Below are positions 46,145-58,621 of a DNA stretch of 64,000 nucleotides, piece after piece; position 1 is the first letter of the stretch, and each line of letters begins with the position of its first letter. This DNA is from Haberlea rhodopensis (lineage: Eukaryota > Streptophyta > Magnoliopsida > Lamiales > Gesneriaceae). The stretch covers positions 1,798,001 to 1,862,000 of the forward strand of contig CAJQUN010000040.1 in NCBI GenBank assembly GCA_907163345.1, written 5' to 3'. The notes below the pieces were generated by a model, which saw nothing but the letters and a program-made list of their open reading frames with translations, was not told the origin of the DNA and did no database searches. Made by a program: the position numbers and the translations under genes.

Positions 46145-46565
46145 CTATGAACTATCGAATCGTGGACATGCCTCTGTTTTCTTTCCCCGAAATATAATAA
46201 AATGAAAACAGATTTTAACATTTCGTTTTATCTTCAAAATTCATTTTTAACATTTTTCCCAAAAAAAAAAGTTCAAAATATTTTGAAACAGCCAAATATT
46301 TCAATTTATCTTTCGCCGACACCACAAGTGTTGGAAGAAATCCTGAAAGTAGTCCAAAATGTTACAGTTAAAAAAAGGAATACGAGAAATAAAAGTTGGG
46401 AGGCACATCATGTGATTGAATTCAATGAACCCATAAAGCAAATTAACATCCATTCCACGTATGTTTTCCCAATAATTGCACAAATTATGAAAACTTTGAA
46501 CTCTGAAAAATATATAAATTCTCCATCTAAAAGGTGAATTAAATATATATTACTATCTTTGAACA

Positions 46566-46593
46566 ATTATATATATATATATATATATATATG
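46566..46593. repeat. (AT)n microsatellite
   Basis: An uninterrupted AT dinucleotide run of about 13 repeats in AT-rich DNA. Confidence 0.9.
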
Positions 46594-48369
46594 AAAGAGA
46601 TTCATAACATAAATATAGATCTGACCGTTATTATTCAAGCTAGATGTCAGAAGTCATAATAAACTATTTCATAGAAGATACATCATTATTTTTTTCTATT
46701 ATTAATTAAGTTGATCGACGATTATCTTTATATTTAAAAAAGATAAATTATAAAAAATGGACTCGAATAATGTACTTTGCAATAACAACCCAAAACTTTT
46801 AGGACTAATATTATCACATAAGTTGTTATTTTAATAAAAATGATCTCAATACCATTTTTCTGTTAAAAAAAGAATGAAGTAGACATGTATCGTGCGTGCA
46901 CATGTTGATATGTTGTGGGACCCAACTCGGGATATATTAATTTATCCCTTATCTGGTACCACAATCTATTCATAAATATATAAATATAAATTTTTAGGAT
47001 TTTACTTTTGTATAGTAAATGCGTAATAATAACTCACTTAACAATAGCAGAAGTGTTTATATAAAATATTTAACAAAATACAACTCAAAACAACTCCTTA
47101 AAAATGTTCGATACTCTAGCAAAATATAAAGTACTAAGTATTGGTAAGCCAACATGTTCATTTTTTCTTTCTCCTAATTTTCCTCCAGTTCTGCCTCCGG
47201 TTCTCCTGTATCTGGAACTCATAATAAATAACTATGAAAAAAATAGAGGTTAAGTCTTTAGGGACTTAGTGAGGTAATAACAATGCCTTATATTTTGTAC
47301 TTATCAAATGATGCAATATATCAATATGACATGTAATGTAATAAAGAAACAACACAACTTTTAAGGAATTATCAATGAACAATAACGATTGAGGATATTA
47401 GGATGAATATTGTGGGCTAAAGAGTTGGCTCTCACCATACAGTTAGGTGTAACACTTTTCTCATATATTCAGATATGATGTGTACATTCATTCATTTATG
47501 AGCCAATGTGAACCATTCTCCGGACCGTAACACAGTGCTCGTTGTCCAGGTGAACCATATACCCGGACCGTCATTCGTTGTTCACTGGACTCACTTTTCG
47601 GGCCGAAGCCGCGTTGTCCAGTAGACTCAATATCCAGACATATGTCTGTTGTCCAGGGCTCCAATAATCATTCAAAGAAACAGAATAGTGATGAACACGG
47701 TAACAAGGCATATAGACAATATGATCAATGAACTGTTGTGATGCACAATATGATTACATATATGAAAAGTATGGTAATAAATAAACATATACTGTAAGTT
47801 CCAGGCTGAATGCCAAAAGAGCCATATTGAAAGAAATGGATAGTACACCTCACCTCCCTAACTTATGATATTTTACTAGATTGACTCGATTTTGAACCCA
47901 GTTGCTAATGAAATTCCTATAAATATAATATAATTAACTTATATTGATTAGTGACCCAACTGCGTGGTTGAATATTCTTAAACATCATTTTTGTATAAAA
48001 CTTGTCTAGATAATTTTGAATAAAACTTTAAAAATTCATGATAATTTAACCATTAGTCGAGAAATCATGAAACTTTCCAGAAATGGTAAAATTAATGCAG
48101 AAACGATCGGCAACCGAAAAAGTGAGAATCGTGGAGGCGCGTGAAACACACGTGCCGCTTTGCCGGCCTGTAACCGGCGCTCTGGCGTCACGCGCGGCTG
48201 AAATTTTTACGTGGTTATCGTCTTGTCGAGATCTACAACCTTCGTTCAGATTTTAAAATTCTATCAGGTTCTTGCAAATATGGTTCATGTTTTCTTTTGT
48301 TTAAGAAGAATGACTAATCAAAGTTTTACATTTTGTTCTCGAATGAACTATGTAAACTATCAGCTTGTT
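46594..48369. other. Gene-free DNA, probable LTR-type remnant
   Basis: 47480-47670 has repeated phrases (CTCCGGACCGTAAC, TACCCGGACCGTCATTCGTT, TGTTGTCCAGG) of the kind seen in plant LTR interiors. 48110-48210 is GC-rich (GTGCCGCTTTGCCGGCC). No reading frame or clear LTR ends were found. Confidence 0.35.
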
Positions 48370-48755
48370 GCAGATTACTCATTTGTGTTTTAAAAATAAG
48401 CAGATTACTTCCATATGGTTTGAAAACATGCATTTTACCTCCTGTGATTTTGAAAATAGGCAGATTACCCCACTGTTGTTCTAAAATAGATATTTTTACC
48501 CCATATGGTTTTGAATATAGACACTTTGCCCCTTTTGATTTGCAAAATAAAAAAAAAAATCAACGGATGTGGTATTTTGCACATATTCACGAACCACAAG
48601 GAGGTAAAATGTCTATATTCAAAATCACAAGGGGGTAAAATGATTATTTTCAAACCATAAGGGTGTAATCTGCCTATTTTCAAAACCACAAGGGGGTACA
48701 ATGTCTATTTTCAAACCACAGTGAGCTAATCTGCGTATTTTCAAAATCGCAGTAG
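48370..48755. repeat. Inverted pair of ~30-bp tandem arrays
   Basis: 48370-48550 holds six ~30-bp units, such as GCAGATTACTTCCATATGGT plus TTGAAAACAT, with cores alternating between CAGATTAC and CATTTTACC. 48582-48755 holds 5-6 units of the same repeat in inverse orientation (ACCACAAGGGGGTA, TAATCTGCCTATTTTCAAA). Between them lie ~30 bp with a poly-A run. A transcript would form a long imperfect hairpin. Confidence 0.88.
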
Positions 48756-51369
48756 GCTAGTTCGCCAATTGCTATGTAAACTATCTACTCATCCACTATA
48801 CTACATCTTTATAATGAATTAAAACCCGTCATTCAGTATACTTGATACATGATACTCATCACTCATTTGTCTCATATCATCCATAATATTAAACAATGCC
48901 TTGTAGAATGACCACGCTTAAAATAACATTCGTGAATATGGAATCTCAAAGGATTAAGAAATGGTTATGAAATTTTCATCTATTTTTTTATTAATGTGGC
49001 ACATTATTTAAATTGAATAAAATTGAATGGCGATGATTCATTAGAGTGTTCATCCATCTTATATTCAATTATATAAGACCCTTCATTTATTTTCTTGGTC
49101 AATAGCCATATAATGATGATTTATTGATCAATGCATGATAGATTAGTGGGTAGAATGAAAGGATGCGAACCATTAAGAATATTTTGACATTAAATGTTGG
49201 GGTGGAAATTTGTATGGAGCAAAATGATCCCTGTATATATGTATCTATTTTATACAATCTCTTTCTCTACTCCCCTGTATTATGCCTCAACCATCGTTCA
49301 TGTGGAATCAGGGTGAAGAGCCAAAAAGTAATAACATAAAAAATAGCGGGTAATTTTTTTAAGGGGTCAAAATATAATTTTAGGGTAAATACAATTTTTG
49401 GGAGGTAAAATGTAACTTTTTGAAGTAAAAATAAATTTAATTATTTTTTTAATAAAACTAATAAAAAAATTATTCTTTGAGGGGGGTCAAGGCCTAGTAG
49501 AAATTCTCGTGTGGAATGTGATATATTTTTTATCCTAGTACAAAAAGGTGCTTATTTATATATTATTTTTTAAACATAAACAGTAATACATGTATTTATG
49601 GCTCAAACATTAAATTTCGAAAACTACATGTCCAAAAAGCCTACAAAACACGATAAAATACTCGATAAAACAACATACACCTATGACTATACATACTACA
49701 TGGAATAATGGAAAATTGAGGCACAACTGAATCACAAGACCGTGATCTGAAGTTTGCATGGATCACCAGAGTCAAATCAAGTCCCTTCAAATCATGTTGT
49801 CCATGATGTGGTCGAATAAGAAACTTCCTTCCAAGAGAAGTAAATGAACAAATATCGATAAACGAGAAACAAAGTTGCTGATTTATATACTATTTTTTGG
49901 TACCATAATGTTAGTCAATTTTTTCCTAATGTGATCGAAAATAACATTTCAAATGACTGATTTTAACAAATATTTTTTTAAAATCGATCATGCTACTGTA
50001 ATTGAATAGAAAAACATCTAAAGTTGCGCGGATCAATAATCGATTAAGATATTTTTTTTTAGTCGTTTCAGGCCAAACCTCCACATCAACAAAAAAAAAA
50101 TTCTATTTAACAAAAAAATTTGAATTTTTTAAATAAACAGTGATAAACAATTCATTACTATTTATGGAACAAGAAAATTATTAGTTTTGTAATAAATAGT
50201 AATTTACTATTAATTAAAATAATAATAAATATCAGTCTCTTCCTCTCTTATATATATGATATATGATCACATAGGCCATATTAACAGTGACCCAGCCTAT
50301 GTTGCCAGATCTGTCAAATTCCGTTTGCTAGCAATCTACCATCATATACACCATCAGTTTTACAAGAATCTTTATAAATATCTCTAAAATATTTTAATAT
50401 GTTTTTCCGATGCAAACAAATACCCTCCTGTTAGATCGATGAGCATGATATGATCAGATATGTCATATTAACAGTGACCTAGCCCACCTTGCCAGATCTG
50501 TCCAAACCCGACTGCCGGCTCCCACTAAATCATATATTGCAAGAAGGCAACACAAACTTATCGATCAGCTAAATTTGATATTTCAAGTTACCAATCTTTC
50601 TATTTTAAGTGAAGACGGTCCGAAAAGCCTTGCTCAATTTATCGCCAATGATTATATATATGAGTTCTTGTTATCATAAGTATAATGCCCATATATCAGA
50701 TCCAATTGTCTAAAATTGATTTGGCAACATCAGATCCACTTACTCACATTTCAAAACATATCCGGACCCTTAGATTTAGTATGTGAATATCACCTTAATG
50801 CTAGTATCTCATTACCCGAATTATAAAGGCCACTTACCCAAGATTATGCATCATTTCCGAATATGCTCTCCAACCCATCCATGCGTAAAAATATATGCAC
50901 ACCTCACGAGTACTATCCTTAAGGGGTATCAACACATAGATGAATAATATTCATATTTAATGATTTGATGTACTCTTAAGGACATTGTTCTAAGGGTACC
51001 ATCAAACCAACCGAAATTTAAGTAGGAACAAGAATGTGATTTGTGCTTTTGTGGTGACAAATTCTGCGAAACCCTGATAGTATGCGACCCAGCTTGGTTC
51101 GGGTTCAGGATTGACCCGTCTTTACCGTATGTTTTATTTCAGACTTGGGTCATGACACAGGCCCAATATGATCCAGACGAGGACTGGCTCACGAGGCGAC
51201 GGCCCGTTAGCCCCAGAACGAAGACGACGGAGCAATGTGCAATTTGTTTAGAGCCCGAGGGGGAAAATGAAATTCACCCAACCAGGTAAAATCTGTACAA
51301 TGCGGCGACACACTAATGCTACTATAGAAGAGTACCTGTGTATATTATTCTTGAATAAGAGATAAAAAA
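48756..51369. other. Gene-poor DNA upstream of GLYI
   Basis: 49340-49500 resembles in inverse the 45000-45235 debris. Around 50270-50340 and 50460-50530 the phrase CATATTAACAGTGACC(C/T)AGCC...CTTGCCAGATCTGTC recurs, a ~50-bp imperfect direct repeat. 51130-51300, just before the GLYI start, is GC-richer with AGGCCCAATATG and GGCCCGTTAGCC motifs and is probably its promoter and 5' UTR. Confidence 0.4.
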
Positions 51370-54300
51370 ATGGTGAGAGTAATTCCAATGGCGTCGTCGA
51401 TTAGACCCTCGCTCTCGTCTCTTAGATTTTCCAAGGCTGCTAGCTTATCTTCTCCCAACCGTAGACTCACGTCAATACATCTCGGAAGTGGTTTGTTCTC
51501 TCAATTATTGCCTTTTTTTGGAGTTATATCTTCAAATTTCGTATTTTCAGTGACCATGTTTTTTGGGTTTTTTCCCCTATTCGATTAACTGCTTAAACTA
51601 TATTAGTATTTAGGCAGCTTGCATTGCGAAATATGCAGTTATGGTGCTTAATCAGTTGGGTGACTTAGTAACTAGTTCAATTGATGAATAACTAGTTTTG
51701 TAGAGCGGAAGGCGAGTATCTTGAGTATGCCGTATAGTCGAGTTGAGCGGAGCTAGGTGATGAAAATAGGAGTGGAATCGAATCTTGAAACTGCTCAATA
51801 GCAAGTTTCAGATTCTTCAAAACCCTGTGCATCTCTATATTCCTAATCAAGCGAGATAACACAAATTTAGCTGATGCCTATCTCTGGTTTTCTCTCCTAA
51901 TTTCTTTTTTAATGATGTATTATTATAATACATAATTTGTGCTACTTGACATTACCTTTTTTAAGCTTAGAATGACACTGAATTTATATTCTAGTTAATG
52001 ACACTAAGACCTGATGCTTACGGGTCAACAAAAGAATGAAGAAATATGACTAATGAGCTTGTAGCATTGGTTTCTCCAAGCATAACTTGCTTGATGATCT
52101 GTATAATTCAGCCGTGCCACAGTTGCAATCATTTGGACTTAGAACTTGCAAGTTCTTTAAAGGAGTGGGCACCATCCCATCAGTTAGTGCTGCAGGAAAA
52201 GCGGCACAGGCAAGTACTGCTGCTACGCAAGAAAATACATTTGATTGGCCTAAAAAAGACAAGAGAAGAATGCTTCATGTTGTTTACCGAGTTGGGGACT
52301 TGGACAGGACAATAAAGTATGTTTTTTTATACTATAACTGACTTTTGATCTGGCCTTTTTGGTTGTGCCTTTGTAGAATGGTTGTTTAAGAGTAGTAAAA
52401 TGGTGCTGCAGGTTTTACTCCGAGTGTTTAGGCATGAAACTGCTCAGAAAACGTGACATACCTGATGAAAGATATGCTAACGCCTTTCTTGGATATGGAC
52501 CTGAAGATTCTCACTTTGTGATCGAACTCACTTACAGTAAGCTATCGGCAGTTTAGTTATTTCAATCTTCTATTGACTTACAACGACATGCTTGCACATG
52601 CATTGACTTTTTCTTTTTTGCACGTGGACATTGCTATCGCTATTGGAAAAGTTGACTTACCTCTAGAATTTTGTTTGTGTCAGATTATGGGGTTGACAAG
52701 TATGACATTGGTACTGGTTTTGGCCATTTTGGGATTGCTGTCGAGGATGTGAGTTTTTGTTCATCTCTATAGCTATGCTGTAGAATGCTTGATGATTTAT
52801 CAACCGTGACTCTCAAACTTGAATTATTTTGGTCTTCAGTTGCATTATTCTATCCTCTTTTAACTTTTACAATTGCTATTCTTGTCCTTCGTTGCGGTCA
52901 CTATATACTATGGAGATCAACCTGATGAACAACGCGTTGTGTGCTTTTCTGGCACGAGGGACCAGACTGACATAGGGAATGCTTGTCGAAACTTTCATTT
53001 TGATATATGGTAGTACAGTATGTACGTGGGAAAGAGAATTATTAGCTAAATATGTAATTTACGTTAATCAACCTTCAAATTTATATAAGTTTGTGATACT
53101 CCCCGTTTGAAAATATGATTAGATTGCATTTCCTGAGAGATTCCTCCATGTTGTTTGCATAAAAGTGACTAACCTTGTAGTCATCCTAGTTTTCTTGGAA
53201 AACCATGCGAAGATAGCGTAGGTCTTTCCGTCTATTGGATTCAATTTCTTTGTGATAAGTTCTTCACAAGAGATTTTGCATATTCAATCTTGATAAAATG
53301 GATTCATTATCACGTAATGAATATGAAGAGTTGCCATTCTCCTCTAGTAGGCGACAGTTGTGAGAAAATTTCTTTCGTTATCTGCACGGAATCATCAAAA
53401 CTATTGAGCATGTCGTTCTTAGCCAGTATTGGTGTTCGGCTAGTGAATGTCTGTGACACAATCATATTAGACATATGCAGCCAATTATGCCTTCAAAACC
53501 ACAACCATATCAGGAGTTACTGAGTGAGCCAATAAAATCATCAATGGTAACATTGATGTTCTTTTCATTGAAGATCTAGAGATGCATTGCTAATGAATTT
53601 TTGTGGATTATCGATGGACTTGCATAAAAGTAGGAGTGGGAGGTTGTCATTGGAGGGAATGGAATCGAGAGAAGCTAGAGGTTGTGGGAGTGAGAAATGA
53701 TGGAAAAAGCTCAAGAATGTGGCTATAATGGTGGTTAAAGAGATAAATAAAGGGTAGGAATGGAAGTGTAAAAGTAGTGGAGTTTGATGGCAAAAAAAAT
53801 TATCTACGTCTTGATGTTAAGAAATCCGTGAATGTAGGAAGTACCTTTTATTTATATTTCAAGGACATACTTTTTCATTCTAAAAATGAAAGTAGTAAAA
53901 ATTTTCTTTAATTTAATTGTTTTTTTAGCAAAGCCACTATGCCATGGTTGCGCGAGGATTTAGATGGAACAAGCCTCAGTGATGAGAACCTCGACAATGG
54001 ACTGAAGGAACCATGTGTAAATACTCCAACACTTTTCGCAAGATGTCATCCATGATGCCAAACCGCCATTTCGGAAGCTAGATCTTGGTTTGACTGGAAA
54101 ATTGATCCCGTTATTATACAATAATTGCAAATCAGAATTTTCCAAGGTTTTGGTTTATTGGATATTTGGATGCGGCTTCCTCGAAGATCCAAAGATGATA
54201 TTTCCGGGTTTTCAGAGCCACAAGAACAATCTTTATAGGTTTGATCAGTTTGCAAACCTAGAAGATTTGCTCACATGCCTGTGAAAAAACTCACAATTTG

Positions 54301-56771
54301 GTTGGCGAACAGGTCTGAATGTAATAATTTATCCATTTTCCTAATTAAACGCAATCCGAAAATGAACATAAAACACACACTTTAGGCCCATAAATATTAA
54401 TTTGGCCGTAACTAATAAATAATTAAGTAAATCTTTCCCATTATTTAATGTTGTAGCCATTTGCTTCAGTTAAATTGATGAGCTCGTAAATTCCCACGTG
54501 TATACTTTCCACTTTTGGCGTTGCTTGAACTCGTACATATCTTCAATTGCAATATTTTATCCAAACGATGAACATCAAAACCTTCGATTGGTAGTATTTC
54601 ATTTGTAGATCATGGGAGGATCACATCACTCGGGAAGGCGAATGATAGTGAACCAAAAGGTTCAACACAAATTCAATTTATCATTGCTAGGAACCTGGAT
54701 AGTAGTTGCATTTTGGTGATTCTTAGTGCTTTGGAATGATGTTCCTTTGTATTTTACTATTAACATGTATCAACATATCTGGTTTGCAGAATTTTTCTTT
54801 TGAAGTGTAGTATGGTTATTGGCTTTGTAAAACAAATTAACTAGAATAAGAGAATCTCTCCCCTGAAGTATAACAGCAACATACATTAACATACATAGTC
54901 AAGACTTTCTTCCTTGATAATTGACAGATTTCCTTTTGCTTTGTTGGAATGCATAGTTAACAAAGACTGTAGAGCTAATAAAAGCTAAAGGTGGAAAAGT
55001 TACGCGAGAACCTGGTCCTGTCAAAGGTGGAAAAACTGTAATAGCATTTATAGAGGATCATGATGGTTATAAGTTTGAACTTTTAGAGAGAGGTCTTACT
55101 CCTGAGCCGTTGTGTCAAGTGATGCTTCGAGTTGGAGATCTTGATCGGTCTATTGAATTCCATGAGAAGGTAAGATTGATTTGCCTATAGTGATTGTGTT
55201 TGGTTTACATGCTCTTCAAAGCTATGAGGTTTTACTTCCCAATTGTGTAAGATGGCCATCTCCTTCATTAAGTGTTCTTACCTTTCCTTGTTTGTGTAAG
55301 TTTTGAATTCTCTCTCACATTTCAGGCTTTTGGAATGGAGCTTCTTCGCAAGCGAGACAATCCTGAATACAAGGTAATTCTCTCTCTCCATCTCCCCCTC
55401 TTTTCATAACCAATTGCTGCATTGTGCCTAATGATTTCTTTTCAGGACTGGATTTGAATTGCTATTTGCTAATATTACATTTGAACTCATAGAATGCTTT
55501 AGATGTGGAGTTTATGCTTGAATATCATATTTTATGAGTTTTGTAAGGTAGCTTTCTTTCTCCTGTACAGTACACAATAGCTATGATGGGGTACGGTCCT
55601 GAAGATAAAAATGTGGTATTGGAGTTGACATACAATTATGGTGTGACCAAATATGACAAAGGAAATGCGTATGCCCAGGTTTGGTCATTCCGTTGTTAGA
55701 GTTATTCTATGTGATCCCGTTCTTCGCATGTCTATAGCTTTGTTATGTAGAACCAACACGTTTGCTATGACATGATATGGATGCTGGATATGACAACTCT
55801 TTAAAATTCGACATGATACCGGACATGAAGGCCGATGGCACGATTTTATTAATGTGTGTCAATGTGTTTGCTTTCCAGAAGTAATTTATAGTATGCAATA
55901 TTAGACCACTAGTACTAGATGATAATTCAAACAGGTATAGGTCATCAAAATTTAATTATTTAGTCACCTCTTATTATTTGCATGTCTACGGTTCTAGTCT
56001 TCAAATCGAAAGAACTTGTCACACTTAAAATAATTAGAATATTTTAACATGGGAGGAAAATAACTTCAATTTTGACATTTCTTTAAAATTAGTTTTTGCA
56101 ACTACTTCGTTTTGTGACCTGCCATGTCGTTAACGTGTGAGTTATTTGGGGCTCGACACTGCATGATCATTTTTTGTATGTCGCTGCAGCCTTTGGTCTG
56201 CAGTAGTTTGATTCAAACTTTTGGCCGACTGATTATTTCCTGCAGATAGCCATAGGGACAGATGACGTATATAAAACTGCTGAAGCAATTAAGCTCGCTG
56301 GTGGGAAGATTACCAGGGAACCTGGACCTCTACCTGGTATTAGCACCAAGATTACTGCATGTCTGGATCCTGATGGTTGGAAAACGGTACACCCAACTTG
56401 TATTAGGGGGAAAAAAGACCACTTCCTTTAGATTGGTTTTCGAGTTTCTGAGTTTTCAAGGTCAATTGCAATTAGTCACAGTGATGGACTGCTCTTCATA
56501 TTTCTGTCTTCCAACTCATACTTCTGATTTAATCAATTTGGAATTAAAGATTGCCGAGAGGTTTTTGAGTTTAACCCAATAACTGGCTTATTTTTTTAGG
56601 CGACTTGAAGCACATAGTCTATTCATTCATCTTCATCAAAGCTTGTTGTGGACTCGTTACAACGGAACTCTTATGCTATATCACAACACAGTTATTTGAA
56701 CTTTACATGTTTTTATATGAACCTTGCAGGTTTTTGTTGATAACTTGGATTTTCTAAAGGAATTGGAGTGA
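51370..56771 (+). CDS. GLYI: Glyoxalase I (lactoylglutathione lyase), two-domain, probably plastid-targeted, 9 exons
   Basis: Converts the methylglyoxal-glutathione hemithioacetal to S-lactoylglutathione. Exons: 51370-51490, 52112-52316, 52412-52536, 52684-52748, 54957-55169, 55326-55373, 55571-55678, 56246-56386, 56730-56771; total 1068 nt, 355 aa, close to Arabidopsis At1g67280 (~350). The first ~80 residues (MVRVIPMASSIRPSLSSLRF, Ser/Arg rich, few acids) look like a chloroplast transit peptide. Domain 1 starts MLHVVYRVGDLDRTIKFYSE; candidate metal ligands are His in MLHVV, Glu in FVIELTYN, His in GFGHFGIAV and Glu in KFELLERG. Domain 2 starts CQVMLRVGDLDRSIEFHEKA, where Gln replaces the first His and Glu is in VVLELTYN. 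As in family members, domain 2 is probably the less active half. Intron 4 (52749-54956) is unusually long at 2.2 kb. Confidence 0.95.
52749..54956 (+). other. Long intron 4 of GLYI
   Basis: A 2208-bp intron, far longer than the gene's other introns (95-730 bp). No transposon ends are clear. 53940-54290 is less AT-rich and reads like gene-derived sequence (e.g. GATCTTGGTTTGACTGG) but has no recognisable protein. A possible inserted fragment, not proven. Confidence 0.4.
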
Positions 56772-58193
56772 GTTGCCTCTAGAAATCGCTATGCCATTCC
56801 ATGGAGAGAAGCCTCGACTCAGATTCAAAGCACTATATCAACCCTGCTGCTCTTGTCAAATGATCTCCCGTGAGTTCTTCATCAGTATACTGTATTCAGC
56901 TCTGTTTTGTCAAAAAAAATCGCAATGTGTCTATCAGATAAGTTATTACAGCAGTGAGGGATTGGGAACTGTGTTTGGTTAGGATAAATAATAACCGTGT
57001 TAAAAAGAATGTTGTCCTTTCAAAATTTGTATGATATTAATGTCAAATGTAGACTCGTGCTTCTTTTTTACAAAAATAAATTTTACATCTTGTTTGGCTC
57101 GATCAAGTAAAATGCCATGTAAAAACAAGCAGGAACCGAAATTATGAGGCTTGTTTGGATTGTGAATTGCAGAAGGTTGTTGGACAATTGTGATTTGAAA
57201 TATTTATCTTCTAGAAACCACTATCAATGCCCATAATCATCTAATCAAATTTTTTTTCAAAGTTTTTGACCAAGTTGACAAATATATGTTATTGAGGTAG
57301 CTGTCAAATGTCGTCGGTTATCTATGAGCTGATTGATCTTTATGGTTCTCTCTGGAGTTCCTGTATTTTAAATATCCATACGATTGAGTCATTTGGTTCA
57401 TTCTCTTTTCTTTTTCTATGCTTGTGGTACCATATTCTCTCTTTATCCCGAGGCAATGAAATGGTGGTAGCAAGAGTGTGGCCGAGGTTGATCCCAATTG
57501 AGCCCAGTGGCCGAGGTTGATCCCAATTGAGCCCAGTGGATTCAACCCTAGCCATGACATCATCGTGATTAAGAATCTTTATTATATATGTATTATATTA
57601 TATTTTTGCATGCTAGATAAAATAGTTAATTCCTTATGTCTCCTTAAGCTTTGAGTCTATGAGCTAGTTTAAGCCCCTGAAAATATTATTGGTATAACTT
57701 TGAAACCTTTAATCAATATATGTCTACTTATAATTAATTGCATTGTTTGCTTAAATTATATCATTCATTCAATTTTTTGATATAACATAATTAATTAAAT
57801 ATTTATTGTGATATATTATGATCGAGATTATATTATAGTAAATTTTATATTTTACATAATTAAAAAATATATTTCAATTAAATTATTATTATTAAGCACA
57901 TAATTTATAAGATTGACTGAATGTTCAAGTTTTACTAACTTAAGTTAATTCAAATGTATGCTTTAATCGGTAAGGTATAATATATAGTGTTAAAATAAGA
58001 GAATTATTTTAATTATTTTCTGATTATTTTTAATTATTTTGACATTAAATTCTTTTTATTTTTTGTGAGATATTAATTGCAATTTTAATAATTATTCCAA
58101 CTCTTCGATTGCCCTTTGCAAACCCTCCTCTTCTCAAATTCTCGTTTCTTGTTTTTCGGTTACAAACTCATTTTGTTCCAGCCGCCGTTGATC
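56772..58193. other. GLYI 3' UTR and intergenic DNA
   Basis: 56772 to ~57060 is probably the GLYI 3' UTR. The remainder is AT-rich, with a 29-bp tandem duplication at 57478-57535 (GTGGCCGAGGTTGATCCCAA and the following bases, twice). No gene was seen. Confidence 0.45.
57478..57535. repeat. 29-bp tandem duplication
   Basis: The 29-bp unit starting GTGGCCGAGGTTGATCCC is repeated head to tail with no difference, followed by a third GTGG. Confidence 0.92.
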
Positions 58194-58280
58194 ATGTACT
58201 CGAAGCCCGCCTCCGCCTCCACCACCGCATCATCGCCGTTACTTTACCGCTTTTCCGCGGTCATTGGTAAGCTTCTCTGA
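58194..58280 (+). other. Possible upstream ORF or alternative first exon of the methyltransferase gene
   Basis: ATG at 58194 opens MYSKPASASTTASSPLLYRF then SAVIGKLL and a stop (28 aa). It lies in GC-richer DNA ~430 bp before the BCDIN3 ATG. GGTAAGC at ~58266 is a good donor, so this may be 5' leader with an intron running to near 58620. Whether the short frame is translated is unknown. Confidence 0.35.
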
Positions 58281-58621
58281 GTTTCCGGCGACCCCTCAGT
58301 TTCTGCTTGGAACTCACTCTTCCAAACTCAATTCCATTGCAAAGAAAAAAAAAGAGCCACTTAACCCTACTTTGCCACCGTGCTCAAACCGCAAGCCCCC
58401 ACCTTTTCTGTTTTTTCTTGGTATAATGGTATATACACCTCCACGTTTCTATCGCCAAAGTTACAGTTGTTAGTTGGCTCGAGAAAGCTAGGTAAAACCT
58501 ATATGCTCTTTTGCGGAGAAGTCAAGCGAACCAAGAAATTTGGTTCAGCAGGTGCAAGAGACGATTTAACACGATTTGCATTGGCGAAATTGATAAATTG
58601 TTAACACGTAGTTCGTGAAAC

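Noticed and set aside
46202..46537. 111-codon frame (MKTDFNISFYLQNSF...)
   Set aside because: AT-rich, no domain, no splice or promoter support; likely chance.
51041..51289. Frame containing CAICLEPEGE, reminiscent of a RING finger start
   Set aside because: Only the first Cys pair is present, with no following Cys/His ligands; it lies in the GLYI promoter region.
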